Shown here: positions 57,537-64,000 of the stretch, piece by piece
Numbering within the stretch: position 1 is the first letter of the stretch
How the letters are laid out: each line of letters starts with the position of its first letter
NCBI GenBank assembly: GCA_010279815.1
Contig: QEOQ01000256.1
Coordinates: 1,012,571 to 1,076,570 of the forward strand
Reading direction: 5' to 3'
Source of the DNA: Brachionus plicatilis
Lineage: Eukaryota; Rotifera; Eurotatoria; Ploima; Brachionidae
Length of the DNA: 64,000 nucleotides
Notes under the pieces: model-generated
Seen by the model: only the letters and a program-made list of their open reading frames with translations
Database searches by the model: none
Told to the model about the DNA's origin: nothing
Made by a program: the position numbers and the translations under genes

Positions 57537-59217
57537 ATGTTAAACCAGGCCATTAGATCAACCCTGCTTAATTGCAGCGTGCTCAAGAGTTCGCTGTTGA
57601 GAGGACAACCAGCCATTTGCAATGGTTCGTACAGCACTTCGGCCGAAGCGGTGGACGATGTGAACTTCTACAAAATGGTCGAGATGTTCTATGACAGAGC
57701 GGCCACCATTGTCGAGGACAAAATGGTCGAGGAAATGAAGTCTCGCGACACTCCCGAAGTAAAACGCAACAAAATAAAAGGAATTCTTAAGGTGATCAAG
57801 CCATGCAACCACGTTTTGGAGATGACTTTTCCTGTCAAAAGAGACAATGGAGAATTTGAGATAATCGAAGCTTGGCGAGCGCAGCACTCCCAGCATCGTG
57901 CACCGTGCAAGGGAGGAATCCGCTACTCCAAAGATGTGTGCATTGACGAAGTAAAAGCACTCTCTGCTTTGATGACTTTCAAATGTGCATGTGTTGACGT
58001 TCCTTTTGGCGGCGGAAAAGCCGGCGTAAAAATCAATCCAAAAGAGTATTCTGAAGCCGAGCTGGAAAGAATTACGCGCCGCTTTGCCGTTGAGCTGTCC
58101 AAAAAGGGATTCATTGGACCCGGCATTGACGTGCCCGCGCCAGACATGGGCACTGGCGAGAGAGAAATGGCATGGATAGCCGACACCTACGCCAACACCC
58201 TTGGCCACTCTAACATCAACGCGTTCGCTTGCGTGACCGGCAAGCCAATATTGCAGGGAGGCATCCACGGAAGAACGTCAGCTACTGGTCGTGGTATTTA
58301 CCACGGCATCGACAACTTTGTCAACGAGGCCTCGTTCATGTCCCAGGTCGGTCTTTTGCCGGGCGTCCAAAACAAGACCTATATTGTGCAAGGCTTTGGC
58401 AATGTCGGCCTTCACTCAATGAGATATTTGACCAGACATGGGGCCAAGTGTGTTGGCGTTTTGGAATGGGACTGTGCCATTGTCAACCCAGACGGTATTG
58501 ACCCCAAAGAGTTGGAAGACTACAAAATTGAGCATGGAACAATCAAGGGATTTCCGGGCGCTCAGCCATATGCAAAAGAAAACATAAGCGATTTGCTCAC
58601 TGAAAAATGCGACATCTTGGTGCCGGCTGCAAGCGAAAAACAGATCACTAAACACAATGCCGAGAGAATACAGGCTAAAGTTATTGCCGAAGGCGCCAAT
58701 GGCCCTGTTACCCCCGAAGCAGATGAAATTTTAAAAAAGAAAAATGTACTTGTAATTCCAGATTTGTACATAAACGCTGGTGGAGTCACTGTCTCCTACT
58801 TTGAATGGCTCAAAAACTTGAACCATGTGAGCTATGGCCGACTGACATTCAAGTATCAAAAAGACACCAATTATCATTTGTTGGGAAGTGTTCAAGATTC
58901 GCTTGTCAAACAGTTCGGTGGCAAATTGGCCATTGAGCCAAGCGCTGAATTTCTGAAAAGAATGGCTGTAAGTCATCTTTTTTTTTTTTGGTTTTAAGTT
59001 GTTAGAAAGTTGAATTGAATTTTTTTTTTTTATTAAGGGCGCTTCTGAAAAAGACATTGTTCACTCAGGTTTAGAATATTCAATGGAACGATCTGCAAAA
59101 GCTATTATGAGAACTGCCATGAAATATAATCTGGGCTTGGACATCAGAACTGCTGCCTATGTAAATGCCATTGAAAAGGTAGTCAAAGTGTACGAGAGTG
59201 CTGGATTCACATTTTAA
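57537..59217 (+). CDS. GLUD1: Glutamate dehydrogenase, mitochondrial
   Basis: Converts glutamate to 2-oxoglutarate and ammonia with NAD(P)+ in the mitochondrial matrix. Two exons (57537-58967 and 59038-59217) join in phase 0 to 536 codons; vertebrate GLUD1 is about 558. The N-terminus ([20 protein letters not shown]) is basic and Ser/Leu-rich, as in a mitochondrial transit peptide. PCKGGIRY and [14 protein letters not shown] hold the substrate site and catalytic Lys. [24 protein letters not shown] (the Rossmann glycine motif) and [12 protein letters not shown] follow. The second exon encodes [19 protein letters not shown] and the C-terminal helix. The antenna region of animal hexameric GDH is present in exon 1. 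The intron is 70 bp, GTAAGT...AAG. GC content is far above the flanks, and codon choice is stronger than in neighbouring remnants. Confidence 0.98.
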
Positions 59218-59766
59218 AATTATGATAGCCAAATTTTTGTTTAGAGATTATTTTTAAAGGTCTTGTTTGAGAAAAATAGAAAATTTTCCTCAAAAAAATC
59301 AAGCAAGATGTCTAAAAATATTTGGTACTTTTAGTCTTTTAAATAAATAAATATTTTAGTGTTTTTTTTTTAGTTTTTTTTTTTGTCAAGAGGATTTAAA
59401 TTTAAATGAGATTTATAAAGGCTTGTATTTAACTGGGCATTAAAAAAATGCCATATAACAGACCATAAAAAACTGAATGAGCATTAATTCAGTTTATAAA
59501 CGTTATTATTCTGTTCGTTGTATGTTATTATTCTGTTATCATTTATTTAGAAATAAATTATATACAGTATTGCATTTTTTTTAAACAAATAAATTATGTG
59601 CCAATTATTTACAAAATAGAAGGCTATTATGAATATTTCTGTTTTTTAATTTATCAATTAACATAATTAATTAAATAAAAATGCAAAAAAAACTAGACAG
59701 AAAAAAAAATTGCTGAATAAATTAATTGAGAAAAATAGTGATAAAATTTAGGAGAAAAAAAAGTTG
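59218..59766. other. GLUD 3' flank
   Basis: No gene. AATAAATAAATA-type polyadenylation signals occur at about 59341-59355. Then AT-rich sequence with a TTATTATTCTGTT repeat near 59500-59540. Confidence 0.45.
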
Positions 59767-60270
59767 CACAAAAGTTTAGACGCATTCTAATTTTTAGTAT
59801 TTAAAATGACCACCTTTTGCATCATAACAAGCACGAATACATTTAGGCATTGATTCAATTAATTTTTTCACAAAATCATCAGGTATATTTAGCCATTCCT
59901 TCAGAAGAGTCGATTTTAAGTGCTCGATTGAGGTCAACTTTGTTTCTACCAATTTTGCATTAAATTAATACATTTAAAAATCCATTTAAGTAAGTTAATT
60001 GATATTTAATTAGAGATTAATGATGTGCGTCTAAACTTTTGTGCAAAAATTTTTGACTCAAATTTTTATGGGCTTTATTTAATTTCAATTTTTCAGCTAA
60101 GTTTAAATTCGAATTATCATGTATTTTATATCAATTTGTAGGACAGGGTTAGTTTTATTAAAAAACGATTTTAATTTAATTTATTTCAAAAACAAAATTT
60201 AGTATTTTTATGTCTGACGAGATAAACGTATGAAAAAAACTTGTGCGTCTAAACTTTTGTACAGCAATGT
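59767..60270 (-). mobile_element. Tc1-like transposon remnant with three terminus copies
   Basis: Terminal motif CACAAAAGTTTAGACGCA at 59767-59784, with reverse copies at about 60025-60042 and 60244-60270; the last is complete to ACAGCAATG followed by TA. Between the first two, the minus strand ends a Tc1 transposase: LTSIEHLKSTLLKEWLNIP, then FVKKLIESMPKCIRACYDAK and GGHFKY. The remainder of the transposase is missing. Confidence 0.82.
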
Positions 60271-60387
60271 ATAAACAAGCATTAATTAATTTAAACAATA
60301 ACAATGAGAAAATTTTTTTTAGCATTATAAACCAGTAAATGAATATAAAATTTTTAACAAAGTAACATTAATAAAACCATTATTGCA

Positions 60388-60787
60388 CTAATAAAGCACC
60401 TTTAGCTTTTGCAGGTCAAAATTATTAATTGGTAGCAAACGTAATGCTCTTTTACGTTTGCTACCAATTTCGACATTCTTAGCCTCCGGAGGTGGTTTGC
60501 AATATTTCAATCTTATTGACATCCCGATACTATGTTTGCACATGTTATTTTTCAAAAACTCTGGACAGCTGCAAGTACTGTTTCCCTTCACTTGTATTGC
60601 TTGTCATCGAAATACTCCAAATGCCATCACTTTTGATTTTTTCCATTGCTTCGTTCTTGTTGTTAAATGTACATAATGGAGTCCATTTTCTTCTTGTTTG
60701 TTTGGATCTTTTTTTGACAATTTCTGTTTCCACATATTCTGTATCATCTGTGTCGCTTTTATATTGTGCTACTTGTTGACTTGCCAT
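60388..60787 (-). pseudogene. MULE-type transposase fragment with SWIM zinc finger
   Basis: Two overlapping minus frames. 60787-60545 begins MASQQVAQYKSDTDDTEYVE and covers a basic region and FNNKNEAMEKIKSDGIWSIS. After a frameshift, 60591-60388 gives CSCPEFLKNNMCKHSIGMSI (SWIM: C-x-C-x(n)-C-x-H) and KPPPEAKNVEIGSKRKRALR. This SWIM-then-GxKRKR arrangement is typical of Mutator-like transposase C-terminal regions. The catalytic domain is absent. Confidence 0.75.
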
Positions 60788-60844
60788 TTTATGTAAGACT
60801 TAAGTTTTTTCATCGTATTTATATTATACAAAATGTACCGATAC

Positions 60845-61949
60845 ATTAGGAAAGGTGTCGCTAAGGACTATTCAAAGATGGACACAAGAATACAAAAATT
60901 CCGGTAAAACTGTTCACTCTTAATCTCCTGGAAGACCAGCTACCATTTCGAGTCATATTTTAAAAAAAAGAATTAGGTCTTTGGCTAATACTCACTCGCA
61001 ACGTCAGATTAGTCTTAAACTGAAGTTTCTGTGGGGTCGGTTTCAAAAATTTTGAAAGAATTAAAACTCAAAGTATATTCTTTAAATCAATTTCTAATTT
61101 ATTTTTACCTTAAAATTTTTTTTTCGTAGCCATATAAAAAGAGAAAAATCCCTCTTCTCACTCCTAACCATGTTAAAAAACGTTACACTTTTTCACAGCT
61201 TTGGAGGAAAAAAAATAAAATTATGTTTAAAAACTTACCTATTTTGTTCTCAGATGAAAAAATATTCACTGTGGATGGGGGTTTAAACAAACAAAATCAA
61301 AGAATTTATGCAATTTCTCGCGAAGAAGCTGACAAAAAAGGAGGTAATTAATTAATTACTAGAAAAACTCAAAATTTTTGTAAAATTTATTAATAAGGAC
61401 ATTATGGGGTAAATAAAAACCCTCTTTCAGTAATGGTTTGGATAGGGATGACAGAGTTTGGTCTAACTAAACCTTATTTCATAGGCGAGGGTTATTTAAT
61501 TAAAATTAAAGTAAATCAATTTAATTTTATAACTTTGAAAAGGTGAGACAATAAACTCTATTTATTACAAAAGAAAAATCTTACCTTTTGCAAAGCGTGA
61601 AGGAAATCGGTTATGTGGAACAAATAAATGGGTATTCCAGCAGGATGGGGCGAAGCCACATACGGCAAATATAAGCCAGAACTATTGTAGAAATAATCTA
61701 CATTTGTTTATTTCGAAAGAAATTTGGCCGCCCAATTCACCTGACTTGAACCCATGCGATTTTTATCTTTGGAATGCGATTGTTACGCGTATGAAGGTGA
61801 ATAAATTCGCAACGAGGGATGAATTTATAGAAGAAATAAAAAGAGCAATCACTAAAGTACCAACAGGTGAGGTTAAAAAATTAGTTTGTTCTTTTACTAA
61901 AAGAGTTCGTAATGTAGAGAATTCAAAAGGAAATTATTCGAATAATTAA
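60845..61949 (+). pseudogene. maT-like (DD37D) mariner transposase with three short introns
   Basis: The N-terminal helix-turn-helix part (VSLRTIQRWTQEYKNSGK, GRPATISSHILKKRIRSLAN) has one stop and one frameshift. It is followed by SVGSVSKILKELKLK. From there the frame passes three GT-AG gaps of 57, 54 and 52 bp (61073-61129, 61344-61397, 61491-61542), each restoring phase exactly. Catalytic motifs are FSDEKIFTVDGG, WVFQQDGAKPHTA and WPPNSPDLNPCDFYLWNA. The second and third acidic residues are separated by 37 residues with D last, the DD37D (maT) signature. The remainder is open to a stop at 61947-61949. Probably inactive because of the N-terminal lesions. Confidence 0.8.
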
Positions 61950-63513
61950 TAAACTTTAAAAATAAATACTTTTTTTTTAATTCTGAATTGAAAATACAAA
62001 ATAACAATCATAAATATTGTATATCAAATAAAAGCTCAGTTTATTAGCTTTAATTTAAGCACACAAACTTATACTTTGAACTAAGTGATTATAAATAAAA
62101 TTTGACTTAAAGACTACCATAGATTTTTCATAAAAAAGATTATATAAAATAGTGAAGGAAATAATAAATTGTAAAAATTTTTATTTTTTTATGAAGTTGA
62201 ATCAAATTTATAAAAGTGTTCAAAATTTGGTGTAAATATCTTGTTCCATTCAAAAGTTATGCGATCAAAATCAAAAATATACCAAATTTTTTACTTTTTA
62301 AAATAAGGTTAAAATTTAAGGGTTTTTGAGTATATCTTTTGAACCGAATGTAATAAAAAAAAGATCTATATATCATCTTGATCCTTGTTTGATTATCTAT
62401 CAGATGATATATAAAACTTATTAAAATAATATCATTAACTAGGAGGACATTGAGATTATTTATGTGGAGTCAAGGTTATGCCGTTTATTTCCGGTATAAA
62501 AAAAGCAGATAAATTATACAAAGTGTTTTATAATCATGAAGGTCTAATGTATATATGTATAAAATTTCAAAAGTTTTGTATGAACCAATCAACAGATTTT
62601 ATCGAAAACAAACTCGCGCCAACCTTTATTGAACACCCGTTATTATAATTTTTATGTATCTTTTCTACTTAATTAATTTAATTTTTCGTGTATTTTGATG
62701 ATAAATTTTTTTTATAAGATGTTTAAATTTTTTTTTTGATTATATTTTAATAATTTTGGCGATAAAAACAAAAATATTTTGATGATAAATTTTATTTTTT
62801 AGATGATAAAATTTTGATGCTATTTATTAAATTATTTGATTATTAATTTTAAATATTTGATGATAAATTAAATACCACCAATTTCAAATGTTTTTATTTG
62901 ACTTGTTACTTAAACTAAGGAAAAAGAAAGAAACAACTTCAAAATTTGATACAACTTTATTTTTGATGTTATATTTCTAGATGCCTTACTCAGTCAGTTA
63001 ATTTATTTTAAATTTTAAAATTGTTTAATTTTTTGAATTATTTAATTTAGAATTATTGCTTTATTTTGATTCAATGAATTGGTTTAATAAAACTTTAAAT
63101 ATAAAAAATTCAAATAACAGGTCGTTTATTTCATACACAAATGAGATGTGAAATTAAATCAAAAAAAATAAAATTTAAACTCTTTGAACCAAATAATAAT
63201 TTTAAAAAGAAGAAAGCATTTGATTCCTAATTTGAATCTAAATCTTTTTTCAAAAAAAAAATACATAAAAAGAACCTAAAGGTTTAACTTTTTTTATAAT
63301 TACAAATAAATTTAAAGCGCTTGTTTAATTTTTTTTTGAAATTTTTTTCAGACCGTCAAAAAGATATTAAAATTTTAATCAAAAAAATTTAATGTCGGAC
63401 CTTTTTTAATATTCGGCTAGATTCAAAGAATTTTTTGATTTTGATTTTTCTATCTAAAAAAAAAACAATAAAAACAAAATATAATCTTTCTAAATATTTA
63501 AAAATTTTTGAAA
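61950..63513. other. AT-rich stretch, no gene seen
   Basis: No coding-like frame or recognised element. GATGATAAATTTT-like repeats occur at about 62690-62870. The part just before 63514 should contain the 5' UTR or promoter of the next gene. Confidence 0.5.
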
Positions 63514-64000
63514 ATGAAAATTGGTTTGGTGAAAATTTTGTTAATTTATTTTTTAAGAAATGGCTCCTTTTTTGAAAGTAAAAGCTGTCAAAAATCTCTG
63601 AACTACTTTCATCTGGAAGAAAGGTCCCCTTTCCAAGTAATACTATTCATAAAAGACTTTAATTCGTTCCAACAAATACAACTGACATGCTATAAGCCTA
63701 ATTTGACTAATTTAATAACACAATTTGTAATAATTCCAAATAGAGAAATAGTGTTCTCAATCGATTTCTCATCAATGGATCAATTTGTTTCAAAAAATTT
63801 ATTTGTTTATTTGGCAAACATTAGAGCGATAGATGTCCAAACGTTTGGTTTCAAAAACCGAGTGAACAAATCTTTAAATGTCATTACTTTGTCTTATTCC
63901 AAATTTAGTATTTATTATCCCAAATCTAATTTTAATATTTGTTCAAACATTTTATTAAATGATAAAAAATTTTTTCAATTTTTCAAAAATATAAATACCT
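63514..64000 (+). CDS. Start of a secreted or membrane protein, cut by the window end
   Basis: From ATG 63514 the frame is open for 162 codons to the last base. It begins MKIGLVKILLIYFLRNGSFF, a basic then hydrophobic signal-peptide-like start, followed by ESKSCQKSLNYFHLEE. Repeats of the type LFVYLANIRAIDVQTFGF and LNVITLSYSKFSIYYPKSNF look like irregular leucine-rich or receptor ectodomain sequence, but no family is assigned. Composition is clearly codon-like compared with the preceding 1.5 kb. Splicing further on cannot be judged. Confidence 0.7.
   Translation, partial: MKIGLVKILLIYFLRNGSFFESKSCQKSLNYFHLEERSPFQVILFIKDFNSFQQIQLTCYKPNLTNLITQFVIIPNREIVFSIDFSSMDQFVSKNLFVYLANIRAIDVQTFGFKNRVNKSLNVITLSYSKFSIYYPKSNFNICSNILLNDKKFFQFFKNINT

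Noticed and set aside
57558..58789. Long minus-strand frames of up to 236 codons opposite GLUD
   Set aside because: They are mirror frames of the highly biased GLUD codons; the plus strand carries all the GDH motifs.

Overview
This is a eukaryotic, very AT-rich window from an invertebrate animal. The host genes are animal-type (a GALNT10-like glycosyltransferase, RAB14, a PHF12-like PHD/FHA protein, mitochondrial glutamate dehydrogenase). Most introns are about 50-80 bp with plain GT-AG ends, and the space between genes is packed with decayed transposons of many classes. A monogonont rotifer such as Brachionus would fit; that is inference from style, not proof. There is one assembly gap (31019-31754).

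Layout. 1-7.7 kb: no host gene; hAT and piggyBac MITEs, a LINE remnant split by a hAT copy, and a hAT MITE. 7.9-12.2 kb (+): an unrecognised gene with a membrane segment and a 3.1-kb repeat-filled intron. 13.3-17.6 kb (-): a complete eight-exon GALNT10-like gene (638 codons). 17.6-25.9 kb: AT-rich spacer with a long-TIR transposon, a LINE tail split by a MULE-type MITE, and a deleted hAT transposon. 25.9-26.7 kb (+): RAB14 (three exons, 217 aa). 27.3-31 kb: a foldback element and ORF fragments. 32.4-34.05 kb (-): PHF12-like gene in one exon. 34.5-45 kb: repeats, a Ty3/Gypsy remnant interrupted by a Penelope-like RT, a GC-rich gag/LTR-like block, and a decayed BED-finger hAT. 45-56.5 kb: pogo/Tigger remnants, two inverted 2,079-bp hAT-like copies and mariner-type MITEs. 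57.1-59.2 kb: a VWA-like fragment (-) and GLUD (+). 59.7-62 kb: Tc1, MULE and intron-bearing maT-like transposase remnants. 63.5 kb to the end (+): the start of a secreted or membrane protein running off the window.

The host genes are unrelated housekeeping or regulatory genes and do not form a pathway. The strongest unusual signal is at 46.75-53.39 kb. Two near-identical inverted hAT-like elements carry exchanged 8-bp target-site duplications, and a pogo transposase C-terminus is cut in two and lies in opposite orientations either side of them. The 2.5-kb segment between the copies has therefore been flipped, either by recombination between the inverted copies or by an assembler.
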